In this document: positions 18,682-27,726 of the stretch, piece by piece
How positions within the stretch are numbered: position 1 is the stretch's first letter
Layout: each line of letters begins with the position of its first letter
NCBI GenBank assembly: GCA_903833215.1
Contig: CAILEM010000040.1
Location: forward strand, 1-64,000
Source: an uncultured Armatimonadota bacterium
GTDB lineage: Bacteria > Armatimonadota > Fimbriimonadia > Fimbriimonadales > Fimbriimonadaceae
Direction of reading: 5' to 3'
Length of the DNA stretch: 64,000 bases
The notes under the pieces: generated by a model
The model's database searches: none
Seen by the model: the letters and a program-made list of their open reading frames with translations, nothing else
Told to the model about the DNA's origin: nothing
Made by a program: the position numbers and the translations under genes

Positions 18682-20877
18682 CTATTCCGCCGCAATGAAG
18701 TTTTCACGGAGTTTGTTTACTTCTTGCTGCATGTCGACGAGTTTCTTGTAGATGCCCTCTGGCATTGCGAGAAGCTCTTCGTGGGTACCCACCTCGGCGA
18801 TCTTGCCGTCATCAATCACGACGAGGCGATCAGCGTTGCGGAGTGTGGAAAGACGGTGAGCGATGGCGAACACGGTGCGGCCGTCAATCAGTCGCTCAAG
18901 CGCTTCTTGAATCATTCGCTCGGTCTCGGTATCGACACTAGCCGTCGCTTCATCCAGCACGAGGATCTTCGGGTTATGGAGAATGGCTCTCGCGATCGCG
19001 ATTCGCTGTCGTTCTCCACCGGAAAGTCGCTGGCCCCTCTCGCCGACGTACGAATCATAGCCATCGGGGAATGTGACGATGAAATCATGAGCGTTGGCGG
19101 CCTTGGCAGCGCCAATCACCTCTTCCAACGTTGCCTCGGGGCGACCATAGGCGATGTTATCTTTGATCGAACCTGGGAACAAGTACGACTCTTGGAGGAC
19201 GACGCCCACTTGCCGTCGGAAATCTTCAAGCGAGACCTTCTTGAGGTCCACGCCATCCAGCTCGATCTTGCCCTGAGTTGGGTCGTAGAATCGCATCAGC
19301 AAATTGATCATTGTCGATTTGCCAGCTCCGCTATGACCGACGAGGCCGATCATCTCGCCCGCCTTGACGTCGAGATCAATCCCATGAAGGACCTCGCGTG
19401 CCTTGTCATATCCAAAATGAACGTCGGTGAATTTGACGGCACCGTCGATCTTGGGCATTGAAACCGCATCTTCCGAGTCTTCGATCTCGACGGGTGTGTC
19501 CATCACCTCGAAGACGCGTTCGGCAGCTGTTAGTGCGCGTGAGGACCAATCGATGATGCGCTGGAGCATCATGAGTGGCTGCTGCAGCATGGCCACATAG
19601 GCGATGAACGCTGTGATCTGCCCTAGAGTCATCTGACCGGCGAGAACACTTCGACCGCCGATCCACCAGACCACGAAGGTGCTAAAGCTCATCGTGAAGA
19701 CGATGACGGGAAAGAAACTCGACCAAGCTGCTTCCGCGACGTAACCGGTTCGCGCGAGTTCGGAAATTCGTCGATCAAAGCGGTTAACTTCACGCTTCTC
19801 GCCATGGAACGCCTTCACCACACGGGTGCCTTGCAGGATCCCGTTGAGGGTTCCGCCGAGTCGTGACCAGTTGTGCCAGAAGCGGCTCCAAACGCGCATC
19901 ATTTTGCGTCGGAACCAGCGGACAGCGACAAGCACAAAGGGAACGGGGAGCAACGCCCAGATGGCGATGTGCCAATTCATGATCAACAACGCAGCGGGGA
20001 TGCCGATAAGCATGCACGCTTGGTTGAGTAACACCGGAATGCCATCCACCAGCACGTCGTAGAGTGCACCGGTGTCGTTGGTCATGCGAGACATGATCGA
20101 ACCGACGTTGCGCTTATCGTAGAAATTGAGACTGAGAGACTGCAGCTTTTCGAAAAGGGTTCCCCGAATACTGACGGTGATCTGCATGCCGAGATAGGCA
20201 ACGTTTCGGCCACGCGCTACTTGCACACCCATCACCACGAGCCGCATGCCGATCAGCGCTAGGACGAGTGGAGCTAGCATCGCTGCATGCTGGTTTATGA
20301 AGACGTCATCCACGAGCCACTGAGTCAACTTGGGTGGGGCAAGTTCAAGAATCGTGCCGCCTAAGGTTAGGATGGTTCCCCAGAGCAAGCGGCCTTTATA
20401 CGGTTTGGCGTATCGGAACAGCCGCAGAAGAGTCTTGCCCTTATTAACGCAGCCCTCGCAAACGTCTGAATGCTCAGGGAGAGGTCTTCCGCACCTTGGA
20501 CAAACCCTTACCGTGTCCTCAATCTCTGGCATTTCCTTGCCTTCGATGAGAGCCTTCAGCCTTTTCTCGGCCCCGGCGACTTGAAGTGACCGCCGACTTG
20601 TCGTTCGAATGAGCTCGACGGTGGTGCCGTCGAAGTCCGCAATCAATGAGTTTGCATCGACAAGATCCTCTAAGCGTGGGTTACTGAGCTTTTCAACATC
20701 ATACGAGGCAATGAGCTCTTCGCCAACAGGGGTTGTCTCATAGCGATAAGCTCGCTTATCTGTAACCAAGAGGCGCGATGACCCGAGCGCTCCGTCGTGC
20801 CGCATATCGGCATCGGTAACGAAACGTGTCTGTTCGGACTCGCTCAGAGGAGTCGGCTCTTGAATAACGTTGGTCAT
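18682..20877 (-). CDS. ABC exporter, fused permease-ATPase with N-terminal extension
   Basis: A 731-residue half-transporter with an unusual N-terminus. Residues 1-140 form a soluble domain, and a zinc ribbon with CPRC and CEGC pairs follows near 145-165. The type 1 exporter membrane domain (about 170-460) has six helices. The ATPase has Walker A GHSGAGKST, signature LSGGERQRIA, Walker B ILVLDEATASVD and the H-loop AIAHRLST. It probably works as a homodimer exporting lipid, peptide or drug. It precedes the amidase on the same strand by 30 bases. The zinc-ribbon extension is not part of standard MsbA-like proteins. Confidence 0.92.
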   Translation of the reverse strand: MTNVIQEPTPLSESEQTRFVTDADMRHDGALGSSRLLVTDKRAYRYETTPVGEELIASYDVEKLSNPRLEDLVDANSLIADFDGTTVELIRTTSRRSLQVAGAEKRLKALIEGKEMPEIEDTVRVCPRCGRPLPEHSDVCEGCVNKGKTLLRLFRYAKPYKGRLLWGTILTLGGTILELAPPKLTQWLVDDVFINQHAAMLAPLVLALIGMRLVVMGVQVARGRNVAYLGMQITVSIRGTLFEKLQSLSLNFYDKRNVGSIMSRMTNDTGALYDVLVDGIPVLLNQACMLIGIPAALLIMNWHIAIWALLPVPFVLVAVRWFRRKMMRVWSRFWHNWSRLGGTLNGILQGTRVVKAFHGEKREVNRFDRRISELARTGYVAEAAWSSFFPVIVFTMSFSTFVVWWIGGRSVLAGQMTLGQITAFIAYVAMLQQPLMMLQRIIDWSSRALTAAERVFEVMDTPVEIEDSEDAVSMPKIDGAVKFTDVHFGYDKAREVLHGIDLDVKAGEMIGLVGHSGAGKSTMINLLMRFYDPTQGKIELDGVDLKKVSLEDFRRQVGVVLQESYLFPGSIKDNIAYGRPEATLEEVIGAAKAANAHDFIVTFPDGYDSYVGERGQRLSGGERQRIAIARAILHNPKILVLDEATASVDTETERMIQEALERLIDGRTVFAIAHRLSTLRNADRLVVIDDGKIAEVGTHEELLAMPEGIYKKLVDMQQEVNKLRENFIAAE

Positions 20878-20975
20878 GAGGACGACTAGGTTCTACGAGG
20901 CGACAGCGCCAATAAGTAGACCCAGCAATGCCAACTGTTTACCCGAAGACTGAGCAATCGAACGGTGTGAAGCGA

Positions 20976-23225
20976 CTAACCCGCAAGAACCTTTGCGATT
21001 GCTCGAATGAAAGCCACCCCAGCCGGGTTATTCGGAATGCCAGTCGGTTGAACTCCCAAACCTCCAAAAGGACGCAACGTGGTTACGAAGCAGTCATCAA
21101 ATCGGACCATGACGGCATGCTCTTCATAAGTTCTCGTATCAATGCGTTTGAGAAGCACCTCATAGGGCTTGTCTAGCGCCAGCAACCAAGTTGGACTGAT
21201 CACACGGTCACCAGAAATCGGCAGAAGTCGCGACCACTTTTCGGCGAACGGGACCGCCGACCAGAAGCATGAGTTCTGAAATTCGTATGCCGCTTCCCGC
21301 CAGAAAGGTTTGGGGATCGTTGAGTCGCCGGTCAGAAGGACAAGGCTTGGTCCCTGCTCACTAAGAGCGGCGGTTGACAGTTGACAGTTTCCGCCGTGGG
21401 AATGAAATCCGAGCAACTCAAGTGAGTCATGAGTCGTCCATACCTCGCGGTCCTTCTCGCCAAACGGATCTGTTACCCACAAGGGCCATGAGTTCTTCGC
21501 ATTGCCAAACTCGACTTCGAAGGTGTACTCATCTGCCACATCGCAGTTCCAATAGATTTGAGCAATTTCGGTTGATGTGAGGGCTTCAACGGTTTGGAAT
21601 CGGGTCGCCCCTTGTTCAACGGTCGTTCCTGCCGAATTAATGATCCGCCAGATGAGCCCAGAATGAAGTTGCGCCTCGGAGTGAATTCCGACTTTGAGCA
21701 AGATCTGGCCTACGAAATGATTCACATGGTCCCGGAATCCGGGGCGATTCCCACCGTGAATCCATGGGGTTTGGCGAGTTGGGATGAGGAAGAGGCACGC
21801 ACTGCCATTCCAGCCGGCACATTCGTCCGGAGAGTAGCGGCTGGTGCCCCAGTCATCGAAGAAGCCTGCAGAGGAGATCGGAGTGTCTCGGATGCCCGTA
21901 ATGACGTAGCCGGAAATCGAATCTCGTGCTCGCACTCCCTCCTGCACTGTTTTCCGAATGAACAGTGCCTTTTTGCGGGAGGATTCCATCAGGTCGTTGT
22001 GGTGTTCTTTCGTGGGGTTGAGTGAGAATCGGCTCGACCTCAACACGTTGGGCAAGTCATGCTGCCACCGGACACCTACATCGTTCAACTCAGAAAGGTT
22101 GGAAGCCCAGAAAGGCATATCCAAACCCAAACGAGCGAGATCGCGATGGACATCGCAGTCGTTGAATTCCCCAAGTAGCATTGGCTTTCGGGTGCGCGGG
22201 CCAGTAAGCAGATCGTCGAGGACGCGTGGATAAAACTCTGTATCGCAATAGGGATGGAAATCATAGAAATCTCCGAATTCGCGGAGATCGCCACCGTACA
22301 TTTCCGCTCCACCTGAGTCATCTTTTACCAAAGGGCTTCCGGTGAGGTTCTTAACGAGTTGGGTTAAATTTCCGCGAAAATCTGCGGAGACCGCTTTGCC
22401 CAGTTCACACCCAATCGTCCAAAGCAGAATGTTGTCGTGCCTGCGGAATTGCCTGACGATCTGCTCCACTTCTGCGGCAATGCGCTCTTGGTTCTGTTTT
22501 TCAGGAGACGGGTTCCAGACCGGCAGTTCAAGCCACGCCTCCATCCCTTCCTCTTTGAGGATTTCGAGATACTTGTGAGACGGAACCCAGAGGCAGAACT
22601 TTATCAGATTGAATCCAAGTTTCTTGGCTTCAACGACTTCATTTCGGATGACATCGTTAGGTGGGTTGGTGTGGCCGAGTTCAGGGTACCAACCCCAATG
22701 GAGGAGACCACGTGGATAGAAAGGCTTTCCATCAACAAACATTTTCGAGTCTAATACGTGAAATCGAGAATGCTCAGGAGCTAGCTGGGTGAGAGGAACA
22801 TCGAGATCGAGGATTCTGACTGCGGCATAGATCCCACCGAACGTGTGATAGACGTAAGGAAGGAATCCACTTGCGACCTCTGAGACAGGGAAGGTCTCTC
22901 CTCCATTTTTTGTGACTGTGACCTTGACCTCGACGCGGCGGCCCAAAAACTGCGTGAGTGGCACATCAAACGCATCCCAAAGACCGTAATGGGTGGTCAG
23001 AACGACGCCATCAATTGCGACCTCCGCCGAATAGCTAACTCCGTCGAACCTAAGTTTGCAGGCAGTCTTCGGAACTTCTAGTAAGGCTGTATAAACAACG
23101 GGACCTTCGGAATTCACCGGCAGGTCTTGTCGCCACGCGTGTGGCACTGTGACTGCTTCTGGAGCTGAGCCGTCTCCATAGTCGACTTCCCACCGCTCAA
23201 TCAACAACTGTCCAATGTCGGTCAT
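20976..23225 (-). CDS. Glycoside hydrolase family 2-like protein
   Basis: About 749 residues. An N-terminal jelly-roll sugar-binding domain (LRFDGVSYSAEVAIDGVVL) and a linker lead to a TIM barrel with KMFVDGKPFYPRGLLHWGWYP. The acid/base region is ILLWTIGCELG and the nucleophile region MLLGEFND. The catalytic Glu residues appear present, though the usual N-E pair is C-E here. There is no signal peptide, so it is probably cytoplasmic. I prefer the ATG at 23225; an upstream start at 23297 would add an unlikely N-terminus. Beta-glucuronidase, galactosidase or another specificity cannot be told apart. Confidence 0.8.
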   Translation of the reverse strand: MTDIGQLLIERWEVDYGDGSAPEAVTVPHAWRQDLPVNSEGPVVYTALLEVPKTACKLRFDGVSYSAEVAIDGVVLTTHYGLWDAFDVPLTQFLGRRVEVKVTVTKNGGETFPVSEVASGFLPYVYHTFGGIYAAVRILDLDVPLTQLAPEHSRFHVLDSKMFVDGKPFYPRGLLHWGWYPELGHTNPPNDVIRNEVVEAKKLGFNLIKFCLWVPSHKYLEILKEEGMEAWLELPVWNPSPEKQNQERIAAEVEQIVRQFRRHDNILLWTIGCELGKAVSADFRGNLTQLVKNLTGSPLVKDDSGGAEMYGGDLREFGDFYDFHPYCDTEFYPRVLDDLLTGPRTRKPMLLGEFNDCDVHRDLARLGLDMPFWASNLSELNDVGVRWQHDLPNVLRSSRFSLNPTKEHHNDLMESSRKKALFIRKTVQEGVRARDSISGYVITGIRDTPISSAGFFDDWGTSRYSPDECAGWNGSACLFLIPTRQTPWIHGGNRPGFRDHVNHFVGQILLKVGIHSEAQLHSGLIWRIINSAGTTVEQGATRFQTVEALTSTEIAQIYWNCDVADEYTFEVEFGNAKNSWPLWVTDPFGEKDREVWTTHDSLELLGFHSHGGNCQLSTAALSEQGPSLVLLTGDSTIPKPFWREAAYEFQNSCFWSAVPFAEKWSRLLPISGDRVISPTWLLALDKPYEVLLKRIDTRTYEEHAVMVRFDDCFVTTLRPFGGLGVQPTGIPNNPAGVAFIRAIAKVLAG

Positions 23226-23436
23226 ATTCGATTCGATTCTTGCATACCCTTGCACAGAAGGGAAGCTTGGGAGTTTCTCTGCCCCCAAAACCAGCAATGT
23301 TCAGGATCTGTTCATCGACAACTGTGTTTTGTAAGGCAATTACGCATTCGGGAACGCTTTTGGGGGCGTCCAGGCGTAATGATCCTTTGGCGTCCAACTA
23401 TGGGCGATTAGAATTGTCGTTCACGGAGGAATTATC

Positions 23437-24468
23437 ATGATCTTAGCTGCTGCCCTGGTTCTTGGGGCGCCCCGCGCACACTCACAAGCAACGCCTGTGA
23501 CCGTCACGACCTCGGCCGTGATTAGCTACCTTCACCCTGTAGCATTTGCGCCTGCCCCGACAGGTTCAAAGATGATTGTCAGCATGGAAGATGGCTCCGT
23601 ACGAATCATGGATGGCACCACCCATCAAACCGTTCGTAACCTTGCCAAGCACCTCCAGCCAGCTTATGGTGTGGCTTGGAGTCCGGATGGTTTGTATGCT
23701 GCGACCGGTGATGAAACCGCTAGGATATTTGTCGAGAGCGCGGTGTCTGGAGCTTCTATACGACAATATCGAACTCACACGAAGGGCATCCAGAAGCTGA
23801 GTTTTAATTCCACACGCCAGTATCTCGTCAGCACTGGAAAAGACGATCAGATCAACATCTATGATCTGAACATCGCTGCACCTAAAGAAGTGCGAAAGAT
23901 CCTGGGCAAGGGTGCCAACTTTTATGGCGCATCGTGCAGCCCGACATTGCCATACACGGTAGCAACTGGCATCCTGGGCCCTGGCGGTCGAGCCTATGAT
24001 CTAGTCACTGGGAAACAGACAGGCTTCCTGGTGACGAACGATGATCAAGGAGTGTTCGACGTTTCGTATAACCCTGCCGGGACACGTCTCGTTACAGCGG
24101 GCAAGTGTGGAGATGCGGTTGTATTCGATGCAAAGACACTGAAAAAATTAGCGACCCTCAAAGGGCATAAGGATTTCATCTTGTACGCGACCTATTCTCC
24201 CAACGGCGCTCTCATCGCTACCGCCTCCACTGACAGAACGGTGAAGATTTGGAACGCAAACACCTTCCAGAAAGTAGCTGAGATCCAAGATCAAAACACG
24301 GTAGGTTCACCGCTTTGCTTTACGGCGGACGGAAAAACGCTAGCAACCGTGAACGATCAAGGCTATCTTCAATTCAATACGATCTCACCTTCACAAGCGG
24401 CTAAGGATAAGCCCGCGGCGAAGGCAACGAAGAAGGGAAGAAGAGGCCGACGTCGAAGATCGGGCTAA
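23437..24468 (+). CDS. WD40-repeat protein, secreted
   Basis: A 343-residue beta-propeller with a signal peptide (AAALVLGAPRAHSQA) and about seven WD40 blades. Examples are VAWSPDGLYAATGDETARIF, LSFNSTRQYLVSTGKDDQINIYD, VSYNPAGTRLVTAGKCGDAVVFD, and ATYSPNGALIATASTDRTVKIWN. It ends in a basic, Lys/Arg-rich tail (KKGRRGRRRR) that could bind nucleic acid or anionic wall polymers. AGGAGG lies 8 bases upstream of the ATG, a clear ribosome site. A terminator follows at 24490. The role is probably protein scaffolding in the envelope. Confidence 0.85.
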   Translation: MILAAALVLGAPRAHSQATPVTVTTSAVISYLHPVAFAPAPTGSKMIVSMEDGSVRIMDGTTHQTVRNLAKHLQPAYGVAWSPDGLYAATGDETARIFVESAVSGASIRQYRTHTKGIQKLSFNSTRQYLVSTGKDDQINIYDLNIAAPKEVRKILGKGANFYGASCSPTLPYTVATGILGPGGRAYDLVTGKQTGFLVTNDDQGVFDVSYNPAGTRLVTAGKCGDAVVFDAKTLKKLATLKGHKDFILYATYSPNGALIATASTDRTVKIWNANTFQKVAEIQDQNTVGSPLCFTADGKTLATVNDQGYLQFNTISPSQAAKDKPAAKATKKGRRGRRRRSG

Positions 24469-24489
24469 AGCCCAAAGGTCTCTTGCTGA

Positions 24490-24521
24490 AAAACGGGCCG
24501 CTCGAAGGAGCGGTCCGTTTT
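24490..24521. terminator. Bidirectional intrinsic terminator
   Basis: A 14-bp stem around the loop GAAG, flanked by AAAA and TTTT, between the convergent WD40 gene and the pseudopilin-like gene. Confidence 0.9.
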
Positions 24522-25138
24522 CATTTCTCTAGCTTGAGGAAAAGATCTTCGCTGTTCCCGAGGGCTTTGGGACCACCTCTGTCCTTCAGTATCGTGACGG
24601 AGCCATCCGTATTGACTCTCATTAGCCGACCGGAGACTTGGGCACGGAACGGCTCGCCAGGTTGAACTGAGCCATACCACTCATTCGCAAGCTCGCCGAT
24701 CTGTGGGTTCTGCCTTGTTTCGACCCAAGGCTTGACCGAAATCTTTTTATTGCGGATGAAGTTCTGAATATAGGAAAAGCTGATTCGATAGAGCGAGTGC
24801 TCGTTGTTCTCGAGTCCAGGATCTAGCGGGAAACGATCACCAGGCAAGGTAAATCCACCGTGCCCGAACGGATCAAGATCCGAGATGAAGTCTTCGCGCG
24901 TTGGGTTGTAAAGCGCGGCATCAAGCAAGTCCGGAGCCGGTTTCGTGTCGTATTGCTCCTCATAAAAGAACAGCGCAACATAAACTCGCCGCATCTTTCC
25001 AGTCTCGGTTAGGAGCAAATCCTTCTTTTGAATCTTTGACCAAAGGGGGAAAAGGATCGCGACTGTAGCGAGCACCACACAGACAGCCAGCAGGACTTCT
25101 TTTGGTCCAAAACCGCGGACTCGGTGCAACTGGCTCAT
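24521..25138 (-). CDS. Pseudopilin-like protein without a canonical cleavage site
   Basis: A 205-residue protein with one N-terminal membrane helix (VLLAVCVVLATVAILFPLW). A GspG-like layout follows: KMRRVYVALFFYEEQYDTKPA, then a short domain with DPFGHGG and YRISFSYIQNFI. It starts GFGPKEVLL instead of GFTLIE, so prepilin peptidase may not process it, though the E five residues after the Gly is kept. It is probably an inner-membrane relative of the DUF1559/GspG pilins of this phylum. It is monocistronic, sharing a terminator with the convergent WD40 gene. Confidence 0.75.
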   Translation of the reverse strand: MSQLHRVRGFGPKEVLLAVCVVLATVAILFPLWSKIQKKDLLLTETGKMRRVYVALFFYEEQYDTKPAPDLLDAALYNPTREDFISDLDPFGHGGFTLPGDRFPLDPGLENNEHSLYRISFSYIQNFIRNKKISVKPWVETRQNPQIGELANEWYGSVQPGEPFRAQVSGRLMRVNTDGSVTILKDRGGPKALGNSEDLFLKLEK

Positions 25139-25292
25139 GGTAAATATGATTCTTGCATGCTTGGTGACCTGTTCACGCGGTTAGTGGCACTTCTAGTCGA
25201 TATCCCAGCCCTGGAATTGTGCCTTAAGGAAGGCTCGGTAGGTAGACTCCGTAATTGCTGAGGGGTTGGTGCCCCTCGATTCAGGAACAAGC

Positions 25293-27380
25293 ATGGCAGC
25301 GGTCGCGGACGTCCAAACGGTCAACATCTCCATCAACGATATCCCTCTTCAGGTCCCTAAAGGGGAGATGATCGTTGAATCGGTCAAGCGCTTAGGGCTT
25401 GAGATTCCGATCTTCTGTTACCACCCCAGGCTGAAGCCTGTCGGAATGTGCCGAATGTGCCTCGTCGAGTGCGCGTTCAAGATGCCAGACGGCAGCATCC
25501 GCAAGATGCCCAAGCCTCAGGCTGGCTGCACGCTCCCAGCTTCAGAAGGCCTGATGGTGTTCACGGACACCGAAGCGATCCACAGAGATCGAAAAGGTGT
25601 TCTTGAATTTCTGCTTATCAACCACCCTCTCGACTGCCCTATTTGCGATCGTGGCGGAGAGTGCCCTCTTCAAAACAACACGCTGGCTTACGGTCCATCC
25701 ACCAGTCGATTTGTTGAGCTTAAGAGGCATGCACCCAAAGCGTTTCCACTTAGCAAGTACGTGACTCTCGACCTGGAACGCTGTATCCAATGCGGAAGGT
25801 GCGTTCGGTTTACCGAAGAGATTTCCGGTGATGCCCAGCTAGGGTTCCGCTTCCGAGGTTCACGAATGCAGCCGTCCACCTTCGAGATGCGCGAGTTCGA
25901 ATCGAAATTTAGCGGAAACGTTATCGAAATCTGTCCGGTTGGCGCACTCACCAACACGAAATACCGCTTCCGCGCCCGGCCGTGGGATCTTCAGACGAAA
26001 CCAGCGATTTGCACTCTATGCAGCAATGGATGTAACGTCTACCTCGACTACCGAGCGAACGAAATCGTGCGTGTCAATGGACGAACTCATGAAGGCGTGA
26101 ACGAAGAGTGGACTTGCGATCAAGGCAAGTTTGGACATGGGATTTTTAACGCCACCAATCGTTTGGTCCGCCCTCAAGTGCGGACGGGCGACAAGCTCGA
26201 ATCAAGTGATTGGGCAACGGCGTACGGCTCAATCTTACCGAAACTCAAAGAATTGAAGGGAAGTGAGATCGCTGTCCTCGCAGGGGCATCAATTTCAAAC
26301 GAGGGCCTTTATGCCCTCAAGATGCTCTTCAGAGATCAACTCGGTTCTCAAAACCTTGACTACAGGTTTACAAAAGCTCTGTCCAAACAGAACGTCCAAA
26401 CTCAGCTCGGCTTGCCCAATTCGCGAACACCGATTGCATCCTACGAAAAGCAAAAGGCCATATTGATCTTTGGAACATCGCTGGCTGACGAAGAGCCGAT
26501 CTTGTTCCTTAGAGTGCGAAAAGCGTGGTTCAATCACGGCACCAAGGTCGTGGTTGCGAGCGAAGAGCCGACTGATGCTGATAGCTTCGCCCACCTCATC
26601 TTGCGATATCGAAAGGGGACAGGCGCAACACTTGCGGGCGGCCTCGCGACTGCAGCGGGCCTAAAGGGTGCTGACGCTCGACTTACCGCAGAATACGTCG
26701 CCGCAGAAACAGGAGTTCAGGCCTCTGACATCATTGCTGCGGCTGAATTGCTTAAAGAGCAAGCCGCCCCAGTCATTTCGACTCGTGGCTTGTATGACCA
26801 AGAAAACGGTCTGGAAACTCTCGAAGCTCTGGCAGCTTACGCGGTCAACAATGGTTCCGCTTTCAATCTCTACTCGGTGGGTGCCAACGACCAAGGCGCC
26901 GAAGAATTGGGATTCGTTCCAGGAGGTGGCGGTCTCAACACTCAAGAGATCTTGAATGCCTGTGCCGCAGGACAGATCAAGATGCTGTGGCTGGTCGGAG
27001 TCGACCCATTCGCGGCATATCATGACAAAGCTCTCGTTGCAAAGGCGCTTGAAAACGTTGAATTCCTCGTCGTTCAAGACCAAGTTCACACCGATTCTCT
27101 CGGTTATGCCAGCGTGGTGCTGCCTAGCACTGCTCCGACGGAATGCGATGGAACCTACACGAACGTCGAAAGGCGCGTACAGCGTTCGCAGCAAGTAACT
27201 CCTGCCAGAGGAGAAGCTAAGCCTGTATGGCGTGCTGTCGTCGAGATTTCTCTCCGCTTAAAGCCAGAACCGCCTATGTTCAATGCGTCCGAAGTAATGG
27301 ATAGGATCGCCAAAGACGTTCCTGCCTTTGCTGGCGTAAGCTACGAAAGCATTGGCGAAGAGGGATCTTTCCTCGCGTAG
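25293..27380 (+). CDS. nuoG: NADH-quinone oxidoreductase subunit G
   Basis: A 695-residue peripheral-arm subunit of respiratory complex I. The N-terminal ferredoxin-like part carries [2Fe-2S] ligands in CYHPRLKPVGMCRMC, then HPLDCPICDRGGECPLQ, and a [4Fe-4S] set in RCIQCGRCVRF and EICPVGALT. A molybdopterin-type domain follows (CTLCSNGCNVY onward). The ATG at 25293 has AGGAAC upstream; an in-frame TTG at 25266 is less likely. No other nuo gene lies within the window, so it is detached from the usual nuo operon here. A perfect hairpin follows. Confidence 0.93.
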   Translation: MAAVADVQTVNISINDIPLQVPKGEMIVESVKRLGLEIPIFCYHPRLKPVGMCRMCLVECAFKMPDGSIRKMPKPQAGCTLPASEGLMVFTDTEAIHRDRKGVLEFLLINHPLDCPICDRGGECPLQNNTLAYGPSTSRFVELKRHAPKAFPLSKYVTLDLERCIQCGRCVRFTEEISGDAQLGFRFRGSRMQPSTFEMREFESKFSGNVIEICPVGALTNTKYRFRARPWDLQTKPAICTLCSNGCNVYLDYRANEIVRVNGRTHEGVNEEWTCDQGKFGHGIFNATNRLVRPQVRTGDKLESSDWATAYGSILPKLKELKGSEIAVLAGASISNEGLYALKMLFRDQLGSQNLDYRFTKALSKQNVQTQLGLPNSRTPIASYEKQKAILIFGTSLADEEPILFLRVRKAWFNHGTKVVVASEEPTDADSFAHLILRYRKGTGATLAGGLATAAGLKGADARLTAEYVAAETGVQASDIIAAAELLKEQAAPVISTRGLYDQENGLETLEALAAYAVNNGSAFNLYSVGANDQGAEELGFVPGGGGLNTQEILNACAAGQIKMLWLVGVDPFAAYHDKALVAKALENVEFLVVQDQVHTDSLGYASVVLPSTAPTECDGTYTNVERRVQRSQQVTPARGEAKPVWRAVVEISLRLKPEPPMFNASEVMDRIAKDVPAFAGVSYESIGEEGSFLA

Positions 27381-27385
27381 TTGGC

Positions 27386-27419
27386 ACGATCTAGTTCCTC
27401 CGTTGAGGAACTAGATCGT
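27386..27419. terminator. Intrinsic terminator, perfect 15-bp stem
   Basis: ACGATCTAGTTCCTC and its exact complement with loop CGTT, followed by TT-C-T. It terminates nuoG, and its right arm overlaps the stop codon of the convergent DUF3303-like gene. Confidence 0.85.
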
Positions 27420-27686
27420 TTCTAGTTTCACACCCTGCCAATATTGCTGCGAGGTTTGAACGGCAGTGACCTCAAAATCTACGAGGTCACTCCAAAGGCC
27501 GATCCACGGTTCAAGCGCATCACGGTTCGGTGCTTCCATGATCTGGAAGCATACTGATCCGTCCGTCTTCATCCAACTCGCGTGATAGACCACATCGTCC
27601 GGAAGCATTCGACCTTTTAACTGATACCGTTGCTCAACCGCAAGTTGCTGGCCTGTCTTAAATCGCTCAACGATCATGAACAGCAT
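27411..27686 (-). CDS. DUF3303-like small protein
   Basis: A 91-residue cytoplasmic protein resembling the DUF3303 family. It opens MLFMIVERFK, followed by RYQLKGRMLPDDVVYHASWM, CFQIMEAPNRDALEPWIGLWSDLVDFEVTAV and a final TSQQYW. This is the usual length, with a ferredoxin-like fold expected. Function is unknown. TAGAAT lies exactly six bases before the ATG. The last codons lie within the hairpin shared with nuoG. Confidence 0.85.
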   Translation of the reverse strand: MLFMIVERFKTGQQLAVEQRYQLKGRMLPDDVVYHASWMKTDGSVCFQIMEAPNRDALEPWIGLWSDLVDFEVTAVQTSQQYWQGVKLETI

Positions 27687-27692
27687 GCAGCC

Positions 27693-27698
27693 ATTCTA
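27693..27698 (-). promoter_or_regulatory. -10 box of a leaderless promoter (DUF3303-like gene)
   Basis: TAGAAT on the minus strand with a 6-base gap (GGCTGC) to the ATG. Confidence 0.6.
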
Positions 27699-27726
27699 CA
27701 TTGAAGGAACATGCCCCGGACCACCG

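Noticed and set aside
18208-19461. Long 417-codon frame opposite the ABC exporter and amidase
   Set aside because: Shadow of two well-supported minus-strand genes; no motif of its own.
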